Source: Odiellus spinosus | Taxonomy: Eukaryota; Arthropoda; Arachnida; Opiliones; Phalangiidae | Reading direction: 5' to 3' | DNA length: 64,000 nucleotides | NCBI GenBank assembly: GCA_963920705.1 | Contig: OY987225.1 | Coordinates: forward strand, 35,193,458-35,257,457 | In this document: positions 1 to 12,929 of the stretch, one piece after another | Layout: each line of letters begins with the position of its first letter | How positions within the stretch are numbered: the first letter of the stretch is position 1 | Position numbers and translations under genes: made by a program | The notes under the pieces: generated by a model | What the model was told of the DNA's origin: nothing | Databases searched by the model: none | The model's input: the letters and a program-made list of their open reading frames with translations, nothing else

Positions 1-1953
1 TCAACCGTCGATTAGAATGGTTCCTTTCTATTACCGCTACAACCGCTAAGCAAAGACGCCATTTGGGTCGCGTGGTAGCGAAGTTGTAAAGGTAATCTTC
101 CGGCGTCCCAACCAGAGTAAACGAACCTCACCGCTTTATATTAGAACTTCCTATACTCTTAGAGTTAAATATCAAACCCGGAAATACTAATTTTTCCGGA
201 TTTCGAAATCACGGTTGTCTTTGCAAAAAATTCGTATTAAGATGACGCGTTAGCGTCTAATGTTATGAGCCTGAAAATAGATTGTTATAGAGAAACGTTA
301 ACATTCCGGGGAGCGCGTTATTTTTTAGCTATATATAAGCGCGCGAAGAGATTTTTAACGTATTTTAGCGATAATCCGACGTATATAGGGGGTTTTAAAT
401 ACTTGTAAATATTAATATTTTTCCAAGAGAGTTCATATTTACCGAATGTTATACGAAAGTAATGAAATTTTTACGATAAAATAGACCAATTTATTTTTAA
501 ACTCCCCCCCCCCCCCAAGGGGCGCGACCCCGGACGCGACAACAACAACAATAAAGAGCTATTTTTATATCAAGTAGACGCAATTTTGGAAATTTCTAAT
601 CCTCTCGTCAAACGAGCTAAGCCGCGTCCAACTCGAGCCAAATTTGAACTTTTCTATATTTTTGGATCAATCTCTTACTCGGTGACAAACACTACGAGCT
701 TAAAACTATCCCGTTCTCCAAAAATTGGGGGATGTATCGGAAGTAGGTTGGATTTTTTCGCGCCTTCAAAATCTTTAGGAAACCACGGGGGAAATAAGCG
801 ATGGAAAAGAGTTATATATTTTTGAAATGGTTGTAATTTGTAACGTTCGGGCGATTCAATTCTGATAGAATTAGAAAATAAGTAATATTCGTCTCTAGAG
901 GAAGACGCCTTCTTAAATTGTGATTGGAACTGATTCGAAAGTCGGTTGTAATTGTTTTATGACGCGAACGCAACGCGTAGAATGGAAATGAATCTTAAAA
1001 TCAGAGAGACCCGAAAGTTTGACGCGCGGAAATATTTTTAAAAGTTCCCGCCTTAATTTCGCGCCAAGGGGAGTCTTGGAGTTTAAATAAAATGGTCTAA
1101 TTTTGGTCTATTTTGAAAACGAAGATAGTTATTGGTTGGAAATCGCTAAAAAACGAGATTAAACCTAAATGAAAATCTAGTTTACGAGGGAAAAGGGGGG
1201 GTGGGGGCGGGGAATACGAAAAATCAAATTTATTTTATAAAAATAGATAACTGGAACGTAATTTTTTAAACTTCCAAGAATTGGGAGATATTTTAAATTT
1301 ATACGCCACTAAAATATATATATATATATTCGAGGAAAATATGAGGTTATTTTAATTACGGCAAAGGAAGAATCGTTGCGTAGAAAGATATATATATAGT
1401 TTTTTCAAATTTTAATATTTAGACGACCGAGAAGGTTTTAGAAGATAGTTAATGACGGTTAAATTTAATCGGAGTTAAATCGGTAAAGAAAAGGGTGGCA
1501 AGCGCTTTATCGTTGGATTTAGGACTAGAAATGATTACAATTTTGGCAGAATGAAATATAGATGGCGACTGGGACCCGAGTGAGATGGCTTCTCAAAAAC
1601 AACGAAGGGGTTAAAGGGACAATGAAGATGGACGACCATGTCTTTTGTTAAATCAATACACGGGATCACATCCATTGAGGTTTATATTTCATTCTGCCTT
1701 TCGCGAGCGCAATTACGAACTTCCACCATTTTTTCTTAATTTCAATTAGCGTAAAACACTAATTTTTAATTCGTTACATGATTTTTGTAATTTTTTTTCT
1801 TTTTGAAAAATGGTTTTTTAAATCTTCCATATATAAACTATTGAAAAAAAACCTTTTTCAGAAAGATTAGAATCATTTCGATGACTAAGTATATTAGAGC
1901 TAAGCAATAATAAAACAAAACAAGACTCGAGCAATTTTCTTTGAAATTTATTT
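1..1953. other. Intergenic stretch, no gene seen
   Basis: No open frame here resembles a known protein and no conserved exon with matching splice sites was recognised. The stretch is AT-rich with scattered GC-rich patches. It holds a poly-C run near 504-518, a short CAA/ACA repeat near 540-552, a G-rich patch near 1194-1212 and a TA run near 1315-1330. It is downstream of the minus-strand EXOSC7 gene. Confidence 0.6.
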
Positions 1954-1958
1954 TTATT
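1947..1958 (-). terminator. Polyadenylation signals of EXOSC7
   Basis: Two adjoining AATAAA hexamers on the minus strand, at 1953-1958 (overlapping the TAA stop at 1956-1954) and 1947-1952. This placement implies a 3' UTR of only about 20-30 nt. Seen directly; use is inferred. Confidence 0.6.
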
Positions 1959-3208
1959 TGAGAAATCCGACTCTGTCTTTTTTAACGAGACTTTCCAATT
2001 TCAATTTTTTTATTAAAGAAACGTTTAATTCCTTTCCAATTTCTCCTCCCGGCTGAAATACGGCAGCCACGCTCTCCCAGTGCAAACTCCCGGATCCAGT
2101 CTTTCGAGCCGAAGTTACCTCGCCATTTTCAGTCACGGATACGACTAATTTTGCCAAACTGCAAGCGGCTTCCGCTTGATCGCAATCTATCACGAATTTC
2201 TGACCAATCTGCCCTCCGACGACGAAATTAAATTTAATTGGGTTTAAATTTAAGAAAAATAAATCATTTCTACCCTGGATAAAGTCACGAGACAAGGAAC
2301 TTTGGTTACGTCCAAGCGTTTTACATCAAAAGGATCATCAGACACTTCGATTTCTCGAGATCCGTCTTCCGCAGTCGAAAAAGACACGTTTGGAATTCTG
2401 TCGCGAATAATTTTATTATTTTTAAGTAGATTTCTAGAAGCTAAGAAAGGGGGCCTTACTTGGTATCAAAAAGAGCGGCTTTCACAGCGATAGAAGAAGC
2501 GTCAACCAAACTTCCTCCGCATTCCAAAATCTAGGAGAAATACCCCTTTTAAAACCATCGAATGAAATAAGAAATAAAAGGTAAGCTGAAGGACTTACCA
2601 CTATATCTACGTAGAGAACCCAAACTTGAGCGCCTGGAATTACGCAGAGACTCTCGAGATCGAGACAATTGGCGTTAGAATACGCTCGCGAAAGAAGTTG
2701 GGTTATTTCTCCGGCAATTTCTTCTCCCCCTCGACCTTCAAATTCAGGATTGGCGTTTGCTGAACTACGCCATTTTGGAGAGGCGGATTAAAAGATTATT
2801 CGTCAAGGTTTAAGGGGTTATTTCGCTTACCAATCAACGAAAAACTCCAATCTGCCCCATTTGGGTTTCGAGGGTTCCGGACTGTCCAGTTCAGCTTTGA
2901 TACCAACCAGGATATCGGTGTTTGCCTAAAATCGAGTGGCGTCGAAAAATAGGTATACGCGGTTCTCTATTATTTTTACAGAATAGTTACCAATCTAACG
3001 TGCGCCGAACCGTTACAATTCGAAACAACGTCCGTTTCTAGCTCGATTTGACGATAATGTAAACATTCCCTGCCATCGGCTCTGTAGTTATCCTGAGAAA
3101 GATAGTTACTTCACCCGAAACGTTAATTATAAAAGATTTATTAACGATTACCTGGATTCCGTGGATAATAAAAGTTTTTTCCGGTTCGCTAATTAAAGTA
3201 TTTGACAT
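1954..3208 (-). CDS. EXOSC7: Exosome complex component RRP42 (EXOSC7), 7 exons
   Basis: RNase PH-like subunit of the eukaryotic RNA exosome ring, which guides RNA to the 3'-5' nucleases in nucleus and cytoplasm. Exons on the minus strand: 3208-3152, 3092-2991, 2925-2831, 2764-2599, 2530-2460, 2397-2274 and 2208-1954. All join in phase to give 289 residues; the human protein is about 291. Recognisable pieces are the start MSNTLISEPEKTFIIHGIQ, the block ADGRECLHYRQIELETDVVS, PEFEGRGGEE in exon 4, ILECGGSLVDASSIAVKAAL in exon 5 and EEACSL-like QAEAACSLAKLVVSVT in exon 7. Metazoan ring subunits of this type are structural and lack phosphorolytic activity (family knowledge). The start was chosen because it matches the family N-terminus; a longer upstream frame begins at 3289. 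AATAAA signals at 1947-1952 and 1953-1958 overlap or abut the stop codon, so the 3' UTR must be very short. Divergent from MED14. Confidence 0.93.
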
Positions 3209-3998
3209 TTTTAATTTGCGGATAACTCTCTTAACTCGAATAAAAAAAAGGCCCCTGAAAAATTGAATTTCGTGGCTAAGCCTATCCACGTGTAGTTTAA
3301 GCGGACGATTGGAAACGAGCGAAGCCGACCAAAGGTCAACGATGACGACAACGGTCGACTATAGTGAAATCGGTCACTTCGATCTTAGCACCGAACGCAC
3401 CGAAAAATAGGTGTTCTTGAAAATCAATGTTAATCGGGATTTGTTTAACATGGGATTTCAACAATGGCCTTTTTTCGGTGCAGTACGGTGCGGAAACCGA
3501 CGTAACCGGTGGTAGTCTCCCCAGACTACCGCGTTACATCCAGGGGAGTTGGACCTATCGGAAGACGAGAAAATTTCTTTGCTGCGGTTCACCGTAACTT
3601 CTCCAAATAATCCAAATTCCCCGACGTTACGCGTATTATCCTTTTCATCCAAGGACCAAGATGTAATTTGGAATTTTAAGTAAGGTACCATTAATTTCTA
3701 ATAATTAAAATTTTATAACGATTAGTATAAGCCTTCCATCTGTCTAAATACTTTTAAATATTGCGATTAATCTCGGAATATATTTACAATAATTAGAAAT
3801 GTAATTCTCCTAATCTTAGTTAAGCCTTGGCGATTTGACAAGGCGGAAGCCGGAAGGCGAAGGATGACCCGAACAAAAAGTTGAACGACGCTTCTCTAGA
3901 TTTTAATTAGTTATATTTTTAAACGTTTTCAGTTGATTATTACGGTTAAAAAGAATGGAGGATGATTTAGACGAAGCGTAGATAGTTAAAATTCGAAG
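3209..3998. promoter_or_regulatory. Shared divergent promoter region EXOSC7 / MED14
   Basis: About 790 bp separates the two divergent start codons, so both promoters must lie here or in adjacent UTRs. It contains an inverted repeat: GCACCGAACGCACCGAAAAA at 3388-3407 faces its diverged complement at 3470-3492. A short hairpin (GTAGTCT, loop CCCC, AGACTAC) lies near 3512-3530. No clear TATA box was seen. A foldback element may have inserted into the intergenic promoter. Confidence 0.5.
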
Positions 3999-6900
3999 AT
4001 GGAGGACCGACAAACTCCTATTTCCACGCGGGTGGAGATTGCCCCCAATCCTGGTGGAGCTATGATACCCTTGGGTCGTCTGATTGATTTTATATTGCAA
4101 AGAACGTATCACGAGCTGACGGTTTTGGCCGAATTGTAAGATCGCTTTAAATTAACCTACTTATTGCCTTTAAATTCTCGTAAAAACTCTACTTTTAAAC
4201 TCAGGTTGCCCCGTAAAATGGATATGGAAAGAAAGATCGAGATTGTTCAATTCGCAAGTCGAACTAGGCAACTCTTCGTGCGCCTTTTAGCTTTAGTTAA
4301 ATGGGCGGCTAGCGCTTCTAAAGTACAAAAATGCAACGTAAGTTTTAACCCTTTCTTCTCTATTTGTACGGGTGATTAACGAAGTTATACGTTCAGGCAA
4401 TTATGGCTTTTTTGGACAAACAATCTTCGTTGTTCGTTAATACGGCCGATACGCTTTCCATGACGGCGAGAGAGACTTTAGTTCACGCCCGACTTCCCAG
4501 TTTTCATTTACCATGCGCTATCGAGGTTCTAACGTTGGGAACGTATTCTCGTTTGCCTTTATGCATTCGGGAAAGAATCGTCCCTCCTGATCCGATTACT
4601 CCCGCCGAGAAAAGAACTACACTCATCCGATTGAATCAAACCATTCAGTATCGACTGGTCACTACGGATTTACCTCCGCAAATGAGAAGTTTAAGAATCG
4701 GTTAGTTTCATTTTTAAAATCATTCTTAAAAATGAAAGTTTTACATGAAAGGGTCCAATTTTTAAATAGAAAATGGTCGCGTTATTTTTCACGTCGAACA
4801 CGAGTTTGAAGTGTCTCTAACTTTAATGGGTGACGGACCGCAAATACCTTGGAGACTTCTCGATATCGATATATTAGTGGAAGATAAAGAAACTGGAGGT
4901 AATTTGATCGAATTTTGCTCAAATTCGACTGATTTTTGGTTGAATTTCATCGGATTTTTTTTTGTCTTTGTCGCGTTTAGATGGTAAGCCTTTAGTTCAT
5001 TCCCTGCAAGTGCGCTACATCTTTGGATTGTGTCAGTCTCGGCTGATCGATAATCCTCGCCCCCTTCACGATCTCTACAATTGCCTTCGTATCCTTTTTG
5101 TTTTTTATTTTCGCGAGATTTTAATTTCTCGTCGCTTTCCTTAATTCCCCATCTCAGATTCGTTTTGTCTGAGTCTTCAGCTGGAAGTTCTTCATTCGCA
5201 AGTGTCGAGGTTGCGCAACGAACGCTTGGGAGATTTGATCAGGGTGGAGGATTATTTGCCCGGCAGTCGACTGGTGGTTCTCTATTGGAGAGAACAACTC
5301 ACCAAGGACGAACTCGGCTTCAAAATCAGCGTACAAATTCATCCCGCCGATCCCAGTAAACCCCTGCAAGTCTCTCATTCGCCCTCGCTCGACACCAAAG
5401 ACGCCACCTTGGCAGATCAAGCTATTAAGGTAAAAAAAAAAATGAAGGTCGGAAGAGATTGAGGACTTGATAAGAAAAGCCCACATTATCAGAGGGAAAT
5501 GTTTAGGTAATTTATAAAATTGAGCGAGCGAGTCCTGGCTCATTGAATAGTTGGTCAGAGATCAGGGAATTGATTAAATAAGCCAAATTAAATCAGGGAT
5601 TTGACTAATTGACCCAAATTAGATCACGGATTTAATTAATTAAGCCAAATTAGATCAGGGGTTTGTAAAATTAAGCCAAATTTGATCAGGGATTTGAGAA
5701 TATTGGTAATAAAAGATAATATGGGTCACGTAAGATCGGAGAATTGATAAAAAGATCCGGGAATTAATCAAAATATGTAGAAAGCTTTCAGGTAATTAAT
5801 AAAATAAAAGTGAGACTGGGGGATTGTTATAGATATTTAAGGTATGCCTGCTCATATAATACAATTTCTCGGTTGTGGCTTATCCTAATTCTTTGAAAAT
5901 GTAACCAATCATAGCTCATTCCATGGGGAATGACGTCATATTGTGGATTTTATTTGGAAATGATCACGTGATGAGTTATAAATTTTTAAAAATGTGTAAA
6001 TTTTCCATTGAAACCCATGCTATAGAGATTTATGGGATGCCTGCACATATATTACAATATCTCGGGTTTGGCTTATCGTAATTCTTTGAAAATCTAACCA
6101 ATCATAGCTCATTCTATGGGGAATGACGTCATATTGTACATTTTATTTAGAAATGATCACGTGATGAGTTATACATTTTTAAAAATAAGTAAATTTTCCT
6201 TTGAAGCCCATGTTATAGAGATTTAAGGTATGCCTGCACAAATATTACAATTTTTCGGTTTTGTCTTATCGTAATTCTATGAAAATATAACCAATTGTGG
6301 TTCATTTTATGGGGAATTTTGTCATATTGTTCATTTAATTTAGAAACAATCACGTGATGAGTTATAAATTTTTAAAAATATGTCAATTTTCTATTGAACC
6401 GCATGTTATAGAAATTTGAATCTACCCATTTTTGTTAATGATTTTCCCCCTGGTTGGAATTCGTTTCAGTCGGATCATTTATCGGTAGAGAAACTATTGA
6501 TTCATTGTATTCATATTCGCACAAAGCATAAATTGGCCGAATTAAGAGACGAACTGATGCCAAAAGTTGGAAACGTAGAATGTAAGAAAAGAGATCCTCC
6601 AAAATTGATAGTTAATTAATTGTATCTTTTTGGCCACGTTGTTAGGTATTATATCCGGTTCGCCGGCGGTCCTTTACATTCCACTTTTGCAGCCTTGTAT
6701 GCAATCGGAACAACTCTTGATCGCCGTCGACACGCATACCGGCTTCTTCCTCGCTCACATTCCTCAATTCGGTAAAGATCGATCTATCAATAGATCAAAG
6801 GCCCCTGCCCTTTATTAATTCTTCTCGTTGGGGCGTTTTAGAGGAGGTTCCGTTCATGGAAGAGGTTCAAGAGGCGTTGAACAAAGATCGTCGTAAAATG

Positions 6901-9900
6901 GACAATTTGTTGACCGAGTTGCGTTTCTGGATGACCTTGAGGCGTTGCGAGAAGACTATCCAACACTTGCCGGCCATGGCCAGTCAGCGTTTGCCCTTGG
7001 CCTTGCCTCCCGATCACGTTCTTTCCAAATTAGGCAAACACAAGCTCTTCGTCAAACTGTGCAAGCAAACCGGACATTACGTGGTCGTCCATTTGAGTCT
7101 CTCGCCCGATCATCCCTCCGCACCCGGACAAATCGACCAAACTTATTACCTGGTCACGCTGCAACCGCAAGCCCTCGAAGACCAAACGCCGCCCCGAGTT
7201 AAAGAGGAGACCGCCATCGAGACGGATCCTCCCAAAGCCTACTTGAAAGTTCTCAACTGTCTCAAGTTAGATACCTTCGCTATCACCCACGGACCTTGCA
7301 CAAAAGTCGACTGTAAGATTGTTCTTTCGTTAATTCTTTAAACGGAAACTTTTAAATTGGGCTAAATTTGACCGAGGGAACTTTATAATTGGGCTAAATT
7401 TGACAGGGAACTTTAAATTCTGGCTAAATTTGACAGGGAACTCTTACTAAGGGCTAAATTTGATAGGGAACTCTTACTATGGGCTAAATTTGATAGGGAA
7501 CTCTTAATATGGGCTAAATTTGATAGGGAACTTTATAATTAGGCTAAATTTAACAGGGAACTTTTGAATTAGGTTTATATTTGTTGGAGAAGTTAAGGAA
7601 TAGACAAACAAAATTGGGGAATTGAAAAAAAAATTTATAAAATTGCGTTTTAGGCCCTGATACAACTACGAGCGGGAACAAACGCAAAGCGTCGGGTAAA
7701 TCGTGCCCTCAGGATCCAGTGGTTAAAAGACCCAAACACACGGGTTATTTCATTACGAATTTGGCTCACGTCGTGGCCATGTGCGACGAGAGAATTCCTT
7801 TCTCGACGTTAACGGTGGAGCTGAATCGCCACGGGATCTGCCATCAAGGAATTCAAATAGAGGCGGACGGAGCCAATTATGTCATTAAGATCGTTCAATT
7901 GCCCCCTTCGGAGGGCGTCCCTGCCGAGACGGTGTCGGCCCTGAGAAGCGCTCTTTTGAGCTGCACCATTCGCCTGCAGGGTAAAGGGACCCGTTTCTGG
8001 CTGGTGGAATATGTCTATTGCAATTGCCCGTTACTCAGTCAGCTGATTAAAGAGCAAGGCCCGCGGCGACCCGTCTATTTCATGTACGATTTTGGATCAG
8101 GTACCAGTCCTTGCGTCTCCGCCACCGTACTCGAAGCCCTGTCCGATTGGTCCACGATGCTACACCTGTACAGCGTAGTTATGACCTTCTCGGCGGCCCT
8201 CAAACACGGAACTGGTCCGTTTAATCACTCCTATCTCCCTCTACCCGAATTAATTATACTCTTTACCTCGTTTTCTTTCAGAGCAATTCAACATAATTCA
8301 AACCATTTCTGACATTAAATCATTCACGTACAAGAAATTAGTTTTGGGTTACGGTCCGAATCGAATGAACACGGTGACAATCTATTGGAGACCTTCGGAA
8401 AAGAGATTCCATTTGGCTTTCGGGGTGGTGGGATTGACGGCGTCCGCCAGCAACCCCCACACTTTGGTTTCCGCCCAACTGCAGCACGAATTCAACCAAC
8501 ATCGTTCCGTGGTCGCTCTCCTGCAAGTTCTGCACTACACGTACAAGCCTCTCCTATCTCTCAGCAAGTTACCATCGGCTCCCCAACTCGGAATGATCAG
8601 TAGCGTAAGTCTCTACTTCTTATCTCGAATGGAGTATTTTTTCCAGATTCCTTACGTAAAAATAAGCTCCCTCAAATTTTTTCGTCATTTTTGAAGTAAA
8701 AATACAATTAGAAAAGATTTTTTTAAAGTTTTATATTCTAAAGACTCGTTTGAATTTCTCTAGCTTGGAAAAGAAGGCAATCGGAACCGAGAGCCCATCC
8801 CCCTCTACCTACTAAAATAAAATCGTAGAAACCCCTAGCGACGAAAATTAGGTTTATAAAAGATTTGTAGGCGCATCATTATCATAGCCCCTTCTTCAAT
8901 TGTAGAAAATGACCAAACTATTCTATTTCAAATCGTCACTTTAAAACGAGATCTTCATATTTTCACCTAAATGTCGCTAGGAGCTCTACAATTTTACTTG
9001 GATAGAGCATCCCGTAATTGGCTCTTAGCTCTGATTGGTCCTTTGGCAACGGTGATAAAAATCAAACGCGTAGCTAAGCCTAATTAAGTTTTAAGTAATC
9101 AATTCTAATCAAAGTAATATTTTAAATTATGTGAATTATTTTATTATTTAATTGTAAGGAATTTTAATCTTCCTTTAAGTCTTTAGTTTTTAATCCGAGA
9201 AAAATATCTGGGAAATTTGTAATTTCTGGGAAAATCTGGTAGATAAAAGATTCCATTTTTTTTTTTTGGACGTTGTTTAGCGCCCTCAAGTGGCCGTTCA
9301 ACCATTCGTTATTTTACCACAAACTTCGACTCACATTCGCGTAGTTTATCGCAACACTTATTGCGTGGATATTTATTGTCGATCGGAAGGTTTAGTGACC
9401 GTGCGCGACGGAGCTTACAGCGTTTTTGATAAAGGCAAAGCCGTCGAAGACATGACTCCCGTCCAAGGCTTAAAAGCTTTTCTCAGTAAATTCGTGGATG
9501 AAACTGCCAGTCAATTCCGACGCAGAAGCCAATCGGAAGACGACAACCCCCCTTCTCCCGTGCCCACTTTGGACTCTTTGGATCCTTTCGCCTCGGGGTC
9601 CGTTAAACCGGGTTCCCCCGCTCAAAGAGCGGCCATCGCGGCTCAAGATAATATGGGAATGGGACCCAGTGGACCGGGATCGGCTGGTTCCACTAGCGGA
9701 TTGCGGTTCGGCCACCATCCAATGACTCCTCCTTCTAGTTCGAATCCTCACACGCCCGCTTCCCCCCACCCTTCCATGTTACCTCAACAAGCCTACGGCG
9801 CCTCCCCCAACCCCTCCTTCTCGTTAGCTTCGCCTCCCCCTTTGGGCCCCCAATCTCGCGTCAGTCCTTCTCCCTCCATGTTACATATGCAAGCTCATTC

Positions 9901-12344
9901 GCCGGGGAATCTCTTCGCCGCCAGTTCCCCCGTTAACCCTTTGCACGTCCCTTCACCCTCTTTCTTACCCACTCCTTCCCCTTCGTCGTCGACTACTTCT
10001 CAAGTGGCTATTCAATCTCCCGCCGCTTCCACCTTTATGGGGTCTCAAGGTCACGCCGAAGCCGGTTCTCCTTTCGCCACCCCGGGAGGAGGCTCCAACG
10101 CTAACCTGTCCATGTCGTCTCCAGCCCCCGTTAATTGGCCAGGAAGTCCTTCGATGCCCAGACCATCTCCCAGACCAATTGGAACCGTGCAAAGTCCAGG
10201 AAGTCACGCCGTCATGCACAGCCCTCAAGCCGGACCACCTGGTAAGTTAATATTCAAATCAAGTTGCCCAAATTATATCCAAAAAAAATAACATTCCCCC
10301 CTGATTATAAATAAGAAAGTCTATAAAATTCCGTAGTAATAAGCGGTTAGCTCTTGTTAAAACGTAATCATTATAAAAAATAATCAACATTAAGTCGATT
10401 TAAAACTGATTTAAAATTGACAAATTCCTGCATTAAAGAAGAGCTTGCTGAATAAACTAAGTTAAATAGTAAAAATGAACGAAATTCTTGAGGAATGTAA
10501 TCACCCGACGAGATAGAGGAGATTTTAAACTTCAATTTAAACCTAATCATCATTAAATTTAATCAAAATTAAACTCTTTTTATATAGGGTTGCCACGGGT
10601 CAGGGAAAGTCGGGGAATTTGAAAATGAACCCAAAAACATCAGGGAAAAGTCTGGGACTTTTAAGATATTTTAAAAAGTCGGGGGAAAGCGAGGGAATTT
10701 AAAGATCTTTCTAGAAGCCAGGAAATTGCGATCCTTATCCGCGGAAAAGATTCTCAGCTGACGGCGTGTCAGTTGTATAGATTAGAACAAAGATACGCTT
10801 GCAAAAAGTTTAAAACATAACCAATTTTAAACCCGAATGTTTGCGTAGTCGGCTGAACCCTGTTTTAATTTCAGGTCACGTAAATATGGTTCCCCATTCT
10901 CGAGTTTTACCTCAACGTAGTTGGGCGGCCGCCACCCCGACTGTTTTATCGGACAAAGCCTTCGACGTTTTATGCAGCCCGGGTCCCGCGGTGGGGGCGA
11001 CTCCCAGCGGGATCATCCCTCTGCATTATTCTCCCTTGGAGCGTTTCTTGGGTTGCGTTTTTATCCGTCGTTCGTTGCATCGAACCATTCAGTCTGACGA
11101 TTCGTTGACTTGTTTGCAAACGAACGAGCCGGGCGTCATCCAGTTCAAGGTGGAGACGCTGCACTTTAAGATCAGTTTGAACCCGAGCACCTCCCAGTCG
11201 CTTCATTTGAAGTTGACCCCCACGCCCGAATGCAAAGATCAATGGGCTCAAGAAGAACTACAAGTACTAGAGAGATTTTTCGATACCAAAGTGAGTCCCC
11301 AACCAATTCTTTTACGCTAGTCTATCGTTAATCGGTTAGTTTTTAATAATTAAAATGGAATAAAATTAATCTATTTATTAGTCTATTTTGAATTCATACA
11401 TTCACGTTATTATAATTAATCTTTAATAATTAAGATTATTACGATTTTAGTTTAAATGTTAATTTTTCATCTAATTATTTTAATTTTTATCTTGGAATTT
11501 ATCTAATCTATTAATTAAACTTGATCTTATTAATAATTTAGCTTCAAAATTTCAAATTAAACTTAATCTATTTTATTTTATGTTCAAGGTAAATTTAATC
11601 TAATTTAGCTTAAATAAGGAGACGTTTAATTTTAATGATTCTTAAATTTTATTTTAAATTTCCGTGGTACATTTTTTTTTTTAATATTTCATTATTTCTC
11701 CGTTTGTTTGTGGAGGTGGTTTCGGCTCCTTACAAACCGAACGCTTTCTTGGCATTCGGTCGCCTTTTGAACGCTCCTTTAAGGATTCTCAAGGATTGCA
11801 TTCACATCATGAAATTGGAATTGGTGAGAATTGCGACTTTTTTAAGCCATGGGACATCTCGTAATAATAATATTATATCTATTTGGGGGAATAGATTCCC
11901 GATCGTAACTTAAAATGGGCTGTTCAATGGTGCTTAACCATCCCACCAGCGGCCCCTCCCATCGCCCCGGCTGGAATGTCAGCGGTCGTTACGGCTAATC
12001 ACAAAATGCTATTTTTTGTAAGATATCTTTTTCCTTTTTTTCCTTATTGATTCCGTAATTCTTTCCGTTCTTTTTTATCGTAGCTGCAATTGACTCGTAT
12101 GGGTTTATCGCTTCCTCCCGGGGCTGAGCCTCAAACGGTGGCAGTTTCTATCGTCTACGACATGAGTTCTAATACGACTCAGTTGGCGGAGAAGCGGGAA
12201 CATATGAGCGTTCCTCCCACCTCCCCCATCGCTATTATTGGCTCTATGTTGCGGCGTTTTGCGGAGTACAACCCTCAAACTGGCGAGTGCAGCATTTATC
12301 CAGCCATTAGAGATCTCTTGACTAACTTGGTTATCCCAATATAA
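3999..12344 (+). CDS. MED14: Mediator complex subunit 14 (MED14), 16 exons
   Basis: Backbone subunit of Mediator that links head, middle and tail modules to RNA polymerase II in the nucleus. Exons: 3999-4135, 4205-4337, 4397-4700, 4770-4898, 4981-5088, 5158-5429, 6470-6581, 6646-6771, 6842-7312, 7654-8214, 8282-8604, 9281-10241, 10875-11290, 11716-11823, 11895-12017, 12084-12344. Phases agree throughout and give about 1514 residues (human about 1454). Conserved blocks include [20 protein letters not shown] (exon 2), [19 protein letters not shown] (exon 3), [20 protein letters not shown] (exon 12), LPQRSWAA (exon 13) and [13 protein letters not shown] (exon 15). A conserved LxxLL (LAELL) crosses the exon 1/2 junction. 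Residues about 960-1210, in exon 12, are a Ser/Pro-rich disordered linker, as in human MED14. The exon 10 donor (G|GTCCGT) is weak, but phase and homology support it. Introns 6 and 9 carry tandem arrays. The start matches the family; the N-terminus is shorter than the human one. Confidence 0.95.
5550..5710 (+). repeat. Tandem array, about 34-bp unit, MED14 intron 6
   Basis: About five imperfect copies of a unit containing AAATTAGATCAGGGATTTGA, spaced near 34 bp. The unit shares the CAGGGA...ATTT flavour of the dispersed CAGGGAAAAGTC family elsewhere in the window. Intronic, non-coding. Confidence 0.75.
5824..6415 (+). repeat. Three tandem copies of a 193-bp unit, MED14 intron 6
   Basis: Copies start near 5824, 6017 and 6210, with a short partial fourth at 6403-6415. 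The period is exactly 193 bp by three markers: GG(T/G)ATGCCTG at 5841 and 6034; TGACGTCA at 5931 and 6124; CACGTG at 5965, 6158 and 6351. Each unit also carries ACCAAT. Copy 3 has lost the CRE-like octamer but keeps the E-box. No indels were noticed between marker points, suggesting recent duplication or constraint. Confidence 0.9.
7345..7580 (+). repeat. Tandem array, 30-bp unit, MED14 intron 9
   Basis: About eight copies containing GGCTAAATTTGACAGGGAAC. Unit starts at 7359, 7392, 7422, 7452, 7482, 7512 and 7542, so the period is 30 bp after the first 33-bp step. Lies just upstream of exon 10. Confidence 0.9.
10587..10780. mobile_element. CAGGGAAAAGTC-type dispersed element in MED14 intron 12
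   Basis: Begins TTGCCACGGGTCAGGGAAAG and contains repeated GGGGAATTTGAAAATGAACC-like and CAGGGAAAAGTC segments, then AAGATCTTTCTAGAAGCC and GATTCTCAGCTGAC. A closely similar element is at 21228-21362, and shorter relatives lie near 17.1, 22.6, 24.1, 24.8, 55.4 and 58.4-58.8 kb. Probably a non-autonomous DNA element; no transposase is present. Confidence 0.65.
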
Positions 12345-12929
12345 TTTTTTTTTTTTTAATCATTTTATTATCGTTTAATTTTCATTCGTGGTTCTACGAA
12401 ACGGTTTGACAAAAAATTAAGACCGTGAACGAAATACAAACTTTCCATATTGTATAGAAACAGATTTTTCATGTACAGACTTATAATATAGAAATAATAT
12501 TTGTTTATAAGCATTTCTCGCCATCTTTATTTATTTGGACTCTTTCTTTCCCTAGCTAAGTGAAGAATTTCATTCAGAGTACCAAAATATCTACAGGAAA
12601 ATCCAAAAATTGGAATTTATTATTGTCCAAATTCATTTATTGGACAGTTTAAAAAATGATTAGACATTTCGGGTGTATTATTTTCGGACAAATGCCCGGC
12701 GAACCCAAGTAGAAAATAAAAAGTACGTGGGACATTTCAAAATTCCCGCGCATATTTCCTTTCCTGGATTCAAAAAGCCATTTTGACCCGCAGTTATCTA
12801 CGGAATAAAAGGTAATTTAACGCCTAAGCCTCGGCTTTAACGGATAATCCCGAGTAAAATTGTAATTTCAGATTTTAAAAAGTAGATGGCGCCACCCTCT
12901 GTACCCATTTCCCTCATTTTCGCGATCAC
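12345..12929. other. MED14 3' flank, no second gene seen
   Basis: AT-rich 3' flank. The nearest clean AATAAA on the plus strand is at about 12715-12720, some 370 bp past the stop, so MED14 may have a 3' UTR of that size or use a variant signal. GATCACGTGATC near 12925 marks the start of a CpG-rich patch. Confidence 0.45.

Noticed and set aside
9470..10228. Open frames antisense to MED14 exon 12
   Set aside because: The Ser/Pro-rich exon gives open antisense frames by composition; the sense frame has strong homology.
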